The notes under the pieces are model-generated. The model did not search any database. It was not told where the DNA came from and worked only from the letters and a program-made list of their open reading frames with translations. DNA of 64,000 nucleotides from assembly GCF_000382165.1 (NCBI RefSeq), contig NZ_KB907715.1, positions 1 through 64,000 on the forward strand, in the 5' to 3' direction. This DNA comes from Arsukibacterium perlucidum DSM 18276 (lineage in GTDB: Bacteria > Pseudomonadota > Gammaproteobacteria > Enterobacterales > Alteromonadaceae). The position numbers and the translations under genes are program-made. Numbering within the stretch: the stretch's first letter is position 1; each line of letters starts with the position of its first letter. Positions 8,780 to 17,532 of the stretch are shown here, in pieces.

Positions 8780-9193
8780 TTAAAGACAATGCAGAAAATC
8801 ACCCGACATTATCTGCTTTAAGACATCAATTGGGTGGTTATAGATATACAGCCAGGCGCTAATCATTTCACCATTTTCAAGGATGATCTGTTGTTGCAGC
8901 CGCAGGTATTCGGTGGGGCTGGCGAAGCCGGGGCCGCATTGCTCGTATTGGTCCAACTCTGCTAACACTGACTCTGGCTGCTGCAGCTGATACACCTCGC
9001 CCGTTACCTGCCAGGCAGGGTCCTCACTGGCGACTACTCCGGGGTAATAATCCACCAGGTACAACTTAGCCTGAAAGCGTCCTTCCCCAACCAGGCTGGC
9101 GTTTTGCTGAAGTAACTGATAACAGCGGTTGCCGGCAGCGCGGCGTAGAGCATTTTTGCGAAGTGTGCCATAAACAAATAAGTATTCTGACAT
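8780..9193 (-). CDS. Gamma-glutamylcyclotransferase-like (AIG2/YtfP) family protein
   Basis: A 137-residue cytoplasmic protein of the GGCT-like fold. The N-terminal VYGTLR motif is the family's substrate-binding loop, and the acidic residue in LAELDQYEQCG corresponds to the catalytic glutamate region. Known members cyclise gamma-glutamyl amines or peptides to 5-oxoproline, but many bacterial members have no proven substrate. It is transcribed in the same direction as sixA, 33 bp after it, so the two may share a transcript. Confidence 0.85.
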   Translation of the reverse strand: MSEYLFVYGTLRKNALRRAAGNRCYQLLQQNASLVGEGRFQAKLYLVDYYPGVVASEDPAWQVTGEVYQLQQPESVLAELDQYEQCGPGFASPTEYLRLQQQIILENGEMISAWLYIYNHPIDVLKQIMSGDFLHCL

Positions 9194-9226
9194 TAGCAGT
9201 GCTCAGTTGAGTGCATGCCGGTAATT

Positions 9227-9709
9227 CTACATAAACTTAGCCGGAACTGACCATTCCAGCTGAAAACTATTGCTGGTTTCGCAATACATAATACAAGTTA
9301 GCGACGCCTTTTTAATTATTAATGCCTGCTGATTGCTGCCCAGTAACATACTAAGCAAGGTTGAAAAATCAGGTTCGTGCCCTACCAGCAAAGTGTGCTG
9401 CGGTAATGTTGGCAGCTGTTTTTGCAGTTGGCTCAGTGCGCTTTGGCTATCAGTGGCCAGAGCCAACCATTCGAGCTCTTTAGCCCGCACAAGATCGGCC
9501 TCTTTACATACTATCGCCGCAGTCTGGATAGCCCGCGGATAAGGGCTGCTTAACACGGCTGCAGGCAAAATATTATGCCTCTGCATAAACAACGCAACCC
9601 GCCTGGCTTGCAAGCGGCCTTTTTCAATCAGGCAGCGGTCAATATCCAGCTGATTAGGCCGGATAACTTCTGCGGTAGCATGGCGAAGAAAATATAAGTA
9701 TTTATTCAT
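9227..9709 (-). CDS. sixA: Phosphohistidine phosphatase SixA
   Basis: SixA removes phosphate from phosphohistidine in phosphorelay and phosphotransferase proteins. The 160-residue product (E. coli 161) has the histidine-phosphatase signature FLRHATAE with the catalytic His at position 10, the SSPYPRAIQTA segment and the second histidine in LVGHEPDF. The small size separates SixA from larger phosphoglycerate mutase relatives. A GGCT-like gene follows on the same strand. Confidence 0.92.
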   Translation of the reverse strand: MNKYLYFLRHATAEVIRPNQLDIDRCLIEKGRLQARRVALFMQRHNILPAAVLSSPYPRAIQTAAIVCKEADLVRAKELEWLALATDSQSALSQLQKQLPTLPQHTLLVGHEPDFSTLLSMLLGSNQQALIIKKASLTCIMYCETSNSFQLEWSVPAKFM

Positions 9710-9948
9710 AGCGGCCGCAGTTATAGCATGAGGTTAAGGCAAATTTATGACAGCAAGTTGCTGTGAAATCCACTAACAGCCTGGCATATAAACGCATCAT
9801 TTGGCGTAATGGTTATTAAAATAGTCAGCAAAAAAATATAACATATTGATTTATAGAGCTTTGCATAATGGCCTTATTTTTGCTTTGTCATCACTGCATG
9901 CGGCCAGGCCGCAATTGCGTAATACTTGATAAAAAACAAGGAACAATT

Positions 9949-11619
9949 ATGTTAAGACAACTATGGCTGGCCACAGCCTTATGCTGCGCAAGCGGCGTGG
10001 TTATCGCAGCTGCCCCATTACCAGACGCCCAGGCGGTAAACCGCTATGCCGGTCAGCTATTACAGCAACAACCTATAAATAACCAAAGCCCCGGAGTTGC
10101 CGTATTGGTTGCGCGCGGTGACGAATTGCTGTTTAAAAAGGCTTATGGTCAGGCTAATATTGAGCTTGGCGTGCCATTGAGCCCGGAGCATAAATTCCGG
10201 ATAGGCTCTGTTACCAAGCAATTTGCTGCAGCAGCGTTGTTAAAACTGATTGATGAGGGCAAAGCGTCACTGACAGATCCACTGAATAAATACCTGCCAG
10301 ACTACCCGAATGCCGAAGCAATAACCCTATTGCAACTGCTGAACCATACTTCAGGTGTAATAAGTTATACCGGCATACCGGGTTATATGCATAATAAAAT
10401 CCGTCGTGAGCTAAGCACAGCTGAGCTGATTGACGAGTTTAAGGATTTGCCAGTCGACTTTGCACCCGGCACAGACTTTAAATACAACAACTCTGGCTAT
10501 GTATTGCTTGGGGCGGTAATTGAAGCAATCAGTGGCAAAAGCTGGCACCAGTATATTAATGATGCACTGCTCCAACCCAATAAACTGAATACTGTTGTTT
10601 ACCCTGGCGAGCAAACCATTATTCCGGGCATGGCCAGCGGTTACAGCCTGCGCCCCGGACAGGAGGTAAAACAATCCGCGTTACTAAGTATGACCCAACC
10701 ACATGCTGCAGGCGCACTGGTAGCCGATGTTGACGCCTTATGGCAGTGGAACCGGCTGTTACATGGCGGTAAGTTGCTAAAGGCTGAGACTTATCAGCAG
10801 ATGATTACCCCAACCGCCGCTGCGGCTGAAGCTGACGCTAAATATGGCTTTGGTATTAGCCTCGGCAGGCTGCGCGGTATGCAGGAGCTGCAACATGGCG
10901 GTGGTATTAATGGCTTTGTATCATTGTTGGTGTATTTGCCACAGCAGGAAGTAACCGTGGCCATGCTGCGGAACAGCGATGGACCCGGGCCTGATTTAAA
11001 TTATTTAAGCCGCAAAATTGCTGCCTTTGCCAGCGGTAATCCTTATCCGGAGTTTAAACCGGTATCGCTAACTGAAGCCCAGTTACATACTGTCAGCGGT
11101 GTTTACAGTAAAGGAGCCGACACTCGCAAGCTTGAAGTACGGGATGGTAAACTGGTTTCTACCCGTGCCGGCAGTCAGCCCTTTGAGTTGATACCACAAG
11201 GTAACGACGGTTTTGGTTTTGCGGATAACGTTACCAGGTTGGTCGTTCAGCGCGACACTGCAGGCAACGCAACCGGCCTTACCATGTTTTATGATGGTGA
11301 CGGCGAAGGCGAAATTTGGCTACGAACAGGCGATGTATCTTTAAAAGCCGATATTACCTTAACCCAACAACAGCGGCAGGCTCTGATTGGTGACTATGCT
11401 TCAGATCAGTTACAAATGAAAATCTTTCAGAGTGACGCTGGTGATAGTTTACTGGTTCAGGTAGCAGGCCAACCTGCTCTTGAGTTAAAAGCGGCCAGCG
11501 AGCGCAGCCTGTATCTTACCGTGGTTGATGCCAGCCTGGAATTTGAACCTGCCACCGGTCTGGCCACTCAGGTTACCCTGTTACAAGGGCCAGGTCGTTT
11601 TGTACTGACTCGTCAGTAA
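9949..11619 (+). CDS. Exported beta-lactamase-family serine hydrolase
   Basis: A 556-residue exported protein with signal peptide (LWLATALCCASGVVIAAA) and a class C beta-lactamase / DD-peptidase fold. The active-site elements are visible: Ser87-Val-Thr-Lys90 (SxxK), Tyr179-Asn-Asn181 (YxN) and His316-Gly-Gly318, replacing the KTG motif. About 190 C-terminal residues form a further beta-rich region as in esterase/peptidase relatives with DUF3471-like tails. The family includes D-aminopeptidases, esterases and penicillin-binding proteins; true beta-lactamase activity is unlikely given the length. The ATG at 9949 follows AAGGAACAATT and matches the signal peptide. Confidence 0.88.
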   Translation: MLRQLWLATALCCASGVVIAAAPLPDAQAVNRYAGQLLQQQPINNQSPGVAVLVARGDELLFKKAYGQANIELGVPLSPEHKFRIGSVTKQFAAAALLKLIDEGKASLTDPLNKYLPDYPNAEAITLLQLLNHTSGVISYTGIPGYMHNKIRRELSTAELIDEFKDLPVDFAPGTDFKYNNSGYVLLGAVIEAISGKSWHQYINDALLQPNKLNTVVYPGEQTIIPGMASGYSLRPGQEVKQSALLSMTQPHAAGALVADVDALWQWNRLLHGGKLLKAETYQQMITPTAAAAEADAKYGFGISLGRLRGMQELQHGGGINGFVSLLVYLPQQEVTVAMLRNSDGPGPDLNYLSRKIAAFASGNPYPEFKPVSLTEAQLHTVSGVYSKGADTRKLEVRDGKLVSTRAGSQPFELIPQGNDGFGFADNVTRLVVQRDTAGNATGLTMFYDGDGEGEIWLRTGDVSLKADITLTQQQRQALIGDYASDQLQMKIFQSDAGDSLLVQVAGQPALELKAASERSLYLTVVDASLEFEPATGLATQVTLLQGPGRFVLTRQ

Positions 11620-11639
11620 GCGAATTAAAATTTATGGCT

Positions 11640-11662
11640 GCGCCAGATTTAAGATCTGGCGC
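11640..11662. terminator. Hairpin between convergent hydrolase and csaA genes
   Basis: A 9-bp perfect stem (GCGCCAGAT / ATCTGGCGC) with a 5-nt loop, extended by GGCT/AGCC outside, lies between convergent genes. There is no clear T-run on either side, so it may be a bidirectional terminator of modest strength or an RNA-stabilising stem. Confidence 0.55.
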
Positions 11663-11686
11663 AAGCCCTGTTACCCACTGCTGACT

Positions 11687-12025
11687 TTAGCCCAGTTTTG
11701 CACCATTAGGCACCGGGCTGTCGACTCCCACCAACACAATGGCGCCGTCTTCGCGGGCAAAGCCGGTTACCAGACACTCTGACTGTATAGGTCCGATTTG
11801 CTTGGGCGGGAAATTCACCACTGCCAGCACCTGGCGGCCCAGCAACTGCTCTTTAGTATATAAAGTCGTTATCTGGGCACTGGACTTTTTAATACCCAGT
11901 TCACTGCCGAAATCAAGTTGCAGCTTATAGGCAGGTTTACGGGCCTGCGGAAAATCTTCCACGGCAATAATGGTGCCTACCCGAAGTTCTACTTTGGCAA
12001 AATCCTGCCAGCCGATCGTTTCCAT
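11687..12025 (-). CDS. csaA: tRNA-binding protein / chaperone CsaA
   Basis: The 112-residue product is essentially one OB-fold tRNA-binding domain: [21 protein letters not shown] at the start, [20 protein letters not shown] in the middle and a hydrophobic C-terminus. CsaA homodimers bind structured tRNA and have been linked to protein export in Bacillus. It matches the family in length and starts at the ATG after GAGGGCGTC. It is divergent from fpr with only 57 bp between them. Confidence 0.88.
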   Translation of the reverse strand: METIGWQDFAKVELRVGTIIAVEDFPQARKPAYKLQLDFGSELGIKKSSAQITTLYTKEQLLGRQVLAVVNFPPKQIGPIQSECLVTGFAREDGAIVLVGVDSPVPNGAKLG

Positions 12026-12082
12026 GACGCCCTCTGCGCTAAACTGCTATGATGATTGACATAACTTAATCCGGAGAACCCT

Positions 12083-12826
12083 ATGGCGCAATGGTTAAAT
12101 GCTACGGTATCTGAAACAATTCACTGGACTGGCAACTTATTCAGCATAAAAGCTAAAACAGGCCCGCTGCCGTTTATTGCCGGTCAATTTGTCAGATTAG
12201 CTTTGGACGGCCCTGAAGGTAGGATCCAGCGCGCTTACTCGCTGGTTAACCCACCGGATAGTGAGCATCAGGAATTTCTGGTAAGTAACGTGGCTGATGG
12301 CTTGCTATCACCGTTACTGCAGCAGCTAACACCAGGCGACACCCTGGGAATAAGCCAGCCGGCCACTGGTTTTTTCATTCTGGATGAAGTACCCGATGGT
12401 GACAATTTATGGCTGATTGCAACCGGAACCGGCATTGGTCCTTACTTGTCGATGCTGGCCACAGCCGAACCCTACCGGCGTTTTGCCCAGATCATTCTGG
12501 TTCACAGTGTTAGCAAAGCTGCCGATTTAGTTTATAAAGAATTAATTGAGGGCTTTGCAGCACAGCATCCCGGCCAGTTGCACTACCAGCCTATTGTAAC
12601 CCGTGAGCCGAATCCCGGTGCATTACAAGACCGTATTCCGAATTTAATTGCATCGCATCAGTTGCAACAACAATGTGGCCAGCTGATGAACCCTAAATCG
12701 CAGGTGATGCTGTGCGGCAATCCACAAATGATTACCGACACTAAAACCTTGCTGGAAAGTATGGGGTTAAAAAAGAATCTGCGCCGTACCCCCGGTAATA
12801 TCACGGTCGAACAGTACTGGAAGTAA
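12083..12826 (+). CDS. fpr: Ferredoxin/flavodoxin--NADP+ reductase
   Basis: A 247-residue flavoenzyme (E. coli Fpr 248) that passes electrons between NADPH and ferredoxin or flavodoxin. The FAD domain carries RAYSLVNPP, the NADP domain carries IATGTGIGPYLSML and VMLCGNPQM, and the C-terminus ends GNITVEQYW, where bacterial Fpr proteins place an aromatic residue over the flavin. A CGGAGAA ribosome site precedes the ATG. In enterobacteria fpr is part of the SoxRS oxidative stress response; no SoxS site is evident by eye. Confidence 0.95.
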   Translation: MAQWLNATVSETIHWTGNLFSIKAKTGPLPFIAGQFVRLALDGPEGRIQRAYSLVNPPDSEHQEFLVSNVADGLLSPLLQQLTPGDTLGISQPATGFFILDEVPDGDNLWLIATGTGIGPYLSMLATAEPYRRFAQIILVHSVSKAADLVYKELIEGFAAQHPGQLHYQPIVTREPNPGALQDRIPNLIASHQLQQQCGQLMNPKSQVMLCGNPQMITDTKTLLESMGLKKNLRRTPGNITVEQYWK

Positions 12827-12835
12827 AGGCATACT

Positions 12836-13414
12836 CTAACTGCAGCGGGTTAGCTGTTGCATAATTGGTTTGATAAAAGCGTCTTTGACGGCGTTGTAGG
12901 CCTTTCGGTCATTGGCAAATTCGCTGGCTGCCCTGCGTTTCAGCTTAGCGTAAGCCTCTGCCACCGCCGGATTCGCTCGCAGGTAATCGCGAAACTGCAG
13001 TTTTTGCCAGTCGGTTGCATCAGGCAATAACATATGCAGATGATGAGTGCGCCGGCCATTGCTGTCTCGTTTAATAAACCAGGCATAACTCACGTCAGTA
13101 TCGCCGGGCGTGGCCGGCCGCCAGAACAACTGATACCCTAACGGCTCCATTTCAGGAGCTAATGTATCGCGCACCCAGCTTAAGTTGGGCACCTCTACTA
13201 ACATATCAATAATGGGTTTGGCGGGCATCCCGGTAATAGCGGTACTACCGAAGTGTTCAATCCGGCCTGCAGCTGGCCCCAGCAAATGTTGTAATCGCCT
13301 TTTTTCCTGCAGAAACTGCTGTGCCCAGTCTGCAGACCACTCTGCCAGTGCTATCGGTTCAAGCACCGCTTGCTGCAACTTATCCCGGGTATTCTGGCTT
13401 TTGTCAGCTGTCAT
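12836..13414 (-). CDS. GrpB-family (UPF0157) protein
   Basis: A 192-residue cytoplasmic protein of the GrpB/UPF0157 family, related to nucleotidyltransferases. Recognised by RIEHFGSTAITGMPAKPIIDMLVEV, where the GS and DxL elements form the nucleotidyltransferase-like core, followed by HHLHML and a C-terminal NDRKAYNAVKDAFI helix. Biochemical function is not established for most members. ATG at 13414 is preferred to the upstream TTG at 13435, but neither has a convincing ribosome site. Confidence 0.85.
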   Translation of the reverse strand: MTADKSQNTRDKLQQAVLEPIALAEWSADWAQQFLQEKRRLQHLLGPAAGRIEHFGSTAITGMPAKPIIDMLVEVPNLSWVRDTLAPEMEPLGYQLFWRPATPGDTDVSYAWFIKRDSNGRRTHHLHMLLPDATDWQKLQFRDYLRANPAVAEAYAKLKRRAASEFANDRKAYNAVKDAFIKPIMQQLTRCS

Positions 13415-13490
13415 ATAAGGCAATACTTCTGTCAAAGTGCTATGGCTAAACGCACCACTGAGTTAGTACAATCTGCGCACTGCTCAGCCG

Positions 13491-14303
13491 TTAAAAAATC
13501 CCGGCTAACGAGCGCAATAAACCCTGATGCAGTGGCTGCTCGGCATCACGCCAGCTCAGGTTCGCCTTATTGGCAAAACTAACCACCTTTACCTGATACT
13601 TACGCCGGTCAGTTGCCAGCTCCCACAATAATTCATTGTTGCCACTGTCGCCCTGCTGCAGTTGGTGCATGCTAGTCTCCTGCACCATACCAATGCTGTC
13701 AGGCGCAATCCGCTCCGCCAGCTGAATATCCGTTAGCATAGTATAGTATTTATCCTGTACCAACTGGTTACCAACATACTCAGCCCCCGCCCAGGCCGCA
13801 AGCACCACCAGTGCTTTGGCAATATCTTTACCGTCGATATCCGTGCCATAGCTGGCATCAGCGTAGACTGCGACATTGCTGACCCGCCTTTGCATCACTG
13901 TCTCTTCAGGCTCGGGCAAGGCCATGCCCGGGTATAACAACTGATGAATTTGCTCCGGGCTCATATTGTACTCGCCACTGGCCAGCACCACTTCCGGCCG
14001 CTCTTTTAATACTGTCCGCACATTTACCTGTAACCAGTACTGCGCCTGCTGCGGTGAGTCAACCAGCTGATAGCCCCTGCTAAGCAGCATGTCCCGTACA
14101 TCGTCAGCCAACGGTAATTGGTATTCAGCCGCAGTCTGGCGAATATCCAGAAAAATAGTTCGAAACTCAGGCTCTACCGGATCAAGATAAATGGTTTCGC
14201 TCATCCGGGTTTGTACGTCCAGCTTGCCCTTTGCCACAGAGGTATGCAGCGCCATACAACCGGTTAACGGCAACAACACCAGTAAGCACAGCCAGATGCG
14301 CAT
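13491..14303 (-). CDS. TraT-like outer-membrane lipoprotein, divergent copy
   Basis: A 270-residue lipoprotein (lipobox LTGC, MRIWLCLLVLLPLTGC) related to the upstream TraT-like protein. Shared stretches are ALHTSVAKGKLDVQT, IYLDPVEPEFRTIF, RGYQLVDSPQQAQYWLQ, LQQGDSG and the C-terminal RSLAGIF. It has lost the glycine-rich helical hairpin seen in the upstream copy and in TraT: that region reads KDIAKALVVLAAWAGAEYVG, after a 40-residue insertion. Its ATG follows directly on the stop codon of the upstream gene, so translation is probably coupled. The loss of the glycine zipper suggests a changed role. Confidence 0.85.
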   Translation of the reverse strand: MRIWLCLLVLLPLTGCMALHTSVAKGKLDVQTRMSETIYLDPVEPEFRTIFLDIRQTAAEYQLPLADDVRDMLLSRGYQLVDSPQQAQYWLQVNVRTVLKERPEVVLASGEYNMSPEQIHQLLYPGMALPEPEETVMQRRVSNVAVYADASYGTDIDGKDIAKALVVLAAWAGAEYVGNQLVQDKYYTMLTDIQLAERIAPDSIGMVQETSMHQLQQGDSGNNELLWELATDRRKYQVKVVSFANKANLSWRDAEQPLHQGLLRSLAGIF

Positions 14304-15032
14304 TTAAAACAATCCTGCCAGCGAGCGTGCCACGCCGTCGGTAAGCTGCGGCGCTGCCTCCGGCCACTTCAAATTAGCCTGATTGGCATAGCTAAGTACC
14401 CGGCTCTGATATTTACGCATGTCTGTCTGGCGCTGATAGCTTGAACTGGTGCTGCCACTATCACCTTGCAACAACTGATGCTCTGAGCGCTCACTAACAG
14501 TGCCGCTAAAGCGTTCCATAATCTGAATATCGGTGATAGCGGTGTAATACACATCTTCTACCAGAGCATCCACGATAGTACCAGCGGCAGCACCTGCGAC
14601 TGCAGCACCTAAACCTGCAGCACCTGAACCACCGGTAGCCCGGTGAATGGCATAACCGGTAACTGCGCCACCTGCCATCCCGGGGCCGGCCGCAAAGGCC
14701 CGGTTAGCATCGCGGCCATTAGTCCGCCCTACCTGCAGCACATTCGCCTGCAACCAGTAGTGTGCCTGAGCCGGGCTGTCTATTACCTGATAGCCCTTAG
14801 CCCGCAGGTTAGCAACCACCTGGGGTTTTATATCAAATTCGGGCTTGTCAGAGGTGTTACGCACATCAACAAAAATAGTGCGTTGTGCCGGTTCAACCGG
14901 ATCAAGAAAGATGCTGGACGACATTTTAGTTTGCACATCGAGGTTACGTTTGGCAACCGAGGTGTGCAAGGCGCCACAGCCTGCCAGACTTATTATCACT
15001 GCGCCGGCCAGCGCCACTTTTAAAATATTCAT
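14304..15032 (-). CDS. TraT-family outer-membrane lipoprotein
   Basis: The 242-residue product matches TraT of the F plasmid (about 244) in length and layout: lipobox (LAGC), CGALHTSVAKRNLDVQTKMS, SSIFLDPVEPAQRTIF, then a glycine/alanine-rich hydrophobic stretch (GAAGLGAAVAGAAAGTIVDA) and a C-terminal RSLAGLF. Plasmid TraT forms oligomers in the outer membrane and gives surface exclusion and serum resistance. No other transfer genes are nearby, so this is a chromosomal homologue whose role is unknown. It is the first gene of a two-gene unit with its paralogue and has a GAGGC ribosome site. Confidence 0.9.
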   Translation of the reverse strand: MNILKVALAGAVIISLAGCGALHTSVAKRNLDVQTKMSSSIFLDPVEPAQRTIFVDVRNTSDKPEFDIKPQVVANLRAKGYQVIDSPAQAHYWLQANVLQVGRTNGRDANRAFAAGPGMAGGAVTGYAIHRATGGSGAAGLGAAVAGAAAGTIVDALVEDVYYTAITDIQIMERFSGTVSERSEHQLLQGDSGSTSSSYQRQTDMRKYQSRVLSYANQANLKWPEAAPQLTDGVARSLAGLF

Positions 15033-15294
15033 GCTTGCCTCACTAAATTAGTACTTGTTGGTTTTGGCTATTGTGCCCAAATAAGCTTAATATTATCTGA
15101 ATAGTTAGCGCAGCGTTAACATAAGTCGGTTAAACAATGTAACGGAATATGTAAAGCAAAAGCGCGGGTATTTTAAGGCCAATTATCTTTACTTTTTAAC
15201 TGGAGCGGCTACAATACGCGCCGCTCTTTTGTTTGTTCTTTATACAGTTGTTTTCAGCTGTCTTTAAACGCTCTTTATAAAAAAGGTAATCGCT

Positions 15295-16098
15295 ATGCAT
15301 CCGATGTTAAACATCGCCATTCGTGCTGCCCGAAGTGCAGGTAATATTATCGCTCGTGCTTGTGGCCAGTTAGATATGGTGCAAAAGCTGCAAAAAGGCA
15401 GCAACGACTTTGTCACTAATGTCGATAAAGAAGCTGAACAGGCTATAGTGGCAATTTTGAAGAAATCTTTTCCAACTCATGGCATTGTTGGCGAGGAACA
15501 TGGCGATTACGGTAACAGCGACAGCGAATTCCAGTGGATTATTGACCCACTGGACGGTACCAGCAACTTCATTAAAGGCATTCCGCACTTCGCGGTATCC
15601 ATAGCCCTAAAACACCAGGGCAAATTAGACCAGGCCGTGATCTTTGACCCTCTGCGCGGCGAGTTATTCACCGCCTCTCGTGGCCGCGGTGCTCAGCTGA
15701 ATGGCACCCGGATCCGGGTAACAGCTTTACCAGATATGACAGGCGCCATTCTGGCAACCGGTTTTCCGTTTAAAGCAAAACACCATTTAGACTGCTACAG
15801 TAAAATCTTTAACAGCTTTTTTGCTGACTGCGCCGATATGCGCCGTACCGGCTCAGCTGCGCTGGATTTAGCCTATGTAGCTGCCGGTCGTTTTGATGGT
15901 TTCTTTGAAATCGGTTTAAAACCATGGGATATCGCTGCAGGTGAGCTGATTGTGCGGGAAGCCGGTGGTATGGTTTGCGATTTTACCGGCGGTTCTAACC
16001 AGATGAAAAGCGGTAATATCGTGGCAGCCAGCCCTAAAGTGCTGCAAGCCATGGTAAAAGGTATGCGCCCGCACCTGTCAGAAACCCTGGCTAAATAA
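15295..16098 (+). CDS. suhB: Inositol-1-monophosphatase SuhB
   Basis: The 267-residue product equals E. coli SuhB in length. It is a Mg/Li-sensitive inositol monophosphatase that also joins rRNA antitermination complexes. Metal ligands are visible: Glu67 in GEEHGDYG, Asp84 and Asp87 in DPLDGTSNF, and Asp212 in KPWDIAAGELIVREAGG. It stands alone here between the TraT pair and the convergent rhodanese gene, with an AAAGG ribosome site. Confidence 0.96.
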   Translation: MHPMLNIAIRAARSAGNIIARACGQLDMVQKLQKGSNDFVTNVDKEAEQAIVAILKKSFPTHGIVGEEHGDYGNSDSEFQWIIDPLDGTSNFIKGIPHFAVSIALKHQGKLDQAVIFDPLRGELFTASRGRGAQLNGTRIRVTALPDMTGAILATGFPFKAKHHLDCYSKIFNSFFADCADMRRTGSAALDLAYVAAGRFDGFFEIGLKPWDIAAGELIVREAGGMVCDFTGGSNQMKSGNIVAASPKVLQAMVKGMRPHLSETLAK

Positions 16099-16138
16099 TA
16101 CCGTCAGCCGCCTGGCGCCTTGGTTTAACCACTAAGCG

Positions 16139-16510
16139 TCAGGCTGGTACGTCAATTGTCAGGCCCTGCTCTGTCCACTCACGGTAGCCCCCTGCCAGGC
16201 TAAGCACCAGCTGGTACCCCATTCGCTGCAATGTTTGCGCTGCCAGTGCAGAGCGATAACCGCCACCACAGTACAACACAATTTTCTGTTTTTTATCCGG
16301 CACGGTTTGCTCAATATCACGTTCAATTATGCCTTTACCCAGATGCATCGCTTCTGGCAAATGGCCTTTGGCCCACTCGTGATCCTCCCGGATATCCAGC
16401 AACACATAAGGCTGATTATGTTGCAGCAACTCGCTAATTGTTATTTCGTTGATTTCAGCCTTTGCCTGGTTTACCAGAGCAATAAAGCCCGGCGCATGTT
16501 GGTTAGCCAT
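16139..16510 (-). CDS. Single-domain rhodanese-like protein
   Basis: A 123-residue cytoplasmic rhodanese domain: YVLLDIREDHEWAKGHLPEA is the family's CH2A motif and VLYCGGGYRSALAA contains the active-site cysteine in a six-residue loop. Such proteins carry persulfide sulfur for transfer or detoxification. It lies downstream of secF on the same strand but is separated from it by a terminator hairpin, so it probably has its own promoter. Confidence 0.9.
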   Translation of the reverse strand: MANQHAPGFIALVNQAKAEINEITISELLQHNQPYVLLDIREDHEWAKGHLPEAMHLGKGIIERDIEQTVPDKKQKIVLYCGGGYRSALAAQTLQRMGYQLVLSLAGGYREWTEQGLTIDVPA

Positions 16511-16530
16511 AGTGATGCCTCTGTTAAAAA

Positions 16531-16555
16531 AAATGCCAGTCTCAGACTGGCATTT
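16531..16555 (-). terminator. Terminator after secF
   Basis: AAATGCCAGTC and GACTGGCATTT form an 11-bp perfect stem with a 3-nt loop; on the minus strand it runs into TTTTTTAAC. It ends the queA-tgt-yajC-secD-secF transcript 20 bp after the secF stop. Confidence 0.88.
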
Positions 16556-16575
16556 GTAGCATATAACTATAGTTT

Positions 16576-17523
16576 TTACAGCAAGGGCTCGGTGCCTTCG
16601 CCTTCTTTTTCCGGCGGTGGCGGTGGTAACATATCTTCGCGGCTGATACCCAGTTGCACAGCAAGCGAGCTGGCGACAAACACCGAAGAGTAAGTACCAA
16701 TAGCGATACCAAACAGCAAGGCAGTCGCAAAGTTATGAATAAGCGCACCGCCCATGGTAAACAGGACAATTAACACGATAATGGTAGTTAATGACGTCAC
16801 TACCGTCCGGTTTAAGGTAGAGGTTACTGCATGATTTATAGTTTCATGTACGGTTGCGTCACGTAACTTGCGAAAACTCTCCCGAATACGGTCAAACACC
16901 ACTATGGTATCGTTAATCGAATAACCAATCAGTGCCAGAATTGCCGCCAGTACCGTTAAATCAAACTCCAGTTGCAGCAATGAAAATAAACCCAGGGTAA
17001 TAATGACGTCGTGCCCAAGTGCCATTACCGCCCCCACTGATAAGCGCCATTCAAACCGCATGGTGACATACAGCAGAATACCGATCAGTGCCGCTAACAT
17101 GGCTAAACCGCCCTGCTCTTTCAGTTCATCACCAACACTTGGTCCGACAAACTCAACCCGGCGCATTTCAATAGGCTCGCTGGAGGTTACTGCCAACGCA
17201 CTGAGCACCTGATTCGAGATGGCAGACTGTTCTACTCCTTCCCGCGGCGATATTCTGATTGCGACATCTTCACTGGAACCAAAATACTGCACAACTGCAT
17301 CGGGATAGCCGCTATCTGCCAGCACCTGACGCACTTGCGACAAGTCAGCACCACCACTATAGCCCACTTCAATAACAGTACCACCGGTAAAATCCAGGCC
17401 CCAGTTCATACCCTTAACGGTAATAGTGGTCAGTGAGGCAATCACCAGTAATGTTGACAGGATCAGCGCCGGCGTTTTAAACCGCATAAAGTTAAGCGGC
17501 TCAGTAAAGCTAAATATTCTCAC
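16576..17523 (-). CDS. secF: Protein translocase subunit SecF
   Basis: SecF forms with SecD the inner-membrane motor that uses the proton gradient to pull exported proteins through SecYEG. The 315-residue product has TM1 near 18-38, the periplasmic domain opening with WGLDFTGGTVIEVGY, and five further membrane segments, including SINDTIVVFDRIRE and NRTVVTSLTTIIV. The start is a GTG with a strong AAGGAGG site 4 nt upstream, 9 bp after the secD stop. Confidence 0.97.
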   Translation of the reverse strand: MRIFSFTEPLNFMRFKTPALILSTLLVIASLTTITVKGMNWGLDFTGGTVIEVGYSGGADLSQVRQVLADSGYPDAVVQYFGSSEDVAIRISPREGVEQSAISNQVLSALAVTSSEPIEMRRVEFVGPSVGDELKEQGGLAMLAALIGILLYVTMRFEWRLSVGAVMALGHDVIITLGLFSLLQLEFDLTVLAAILALIGYSINDTIVVFDRIRESFRKLRDATVHETINHAVTSTLNRTVVTSLTTIIVLIVLFTMGGALIHNFATALLFGIAIGTYSSVFVASSLAVQLGISREDMLPPPPPEKEGEGTEPLL

Positions 17524-17532
17524 ACCGCCTCC

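Noticed and set aside
9949-11619. Antibiotic-resistance beta-lactamase
   Set aside because: The protein is 556 residues with a large C-terminal extension and an HGG motif; it fits broad serine hydrolases of the family rather than a class C beta-lactamase of about 380 residues.
13491-15032. Conjugative plasmid or ICE fragment, because of TraT
   Set aside because: No other tra genes, relaxase, integrase or attachment repeats are present, and the flanks are ordinary chromosomal genes.
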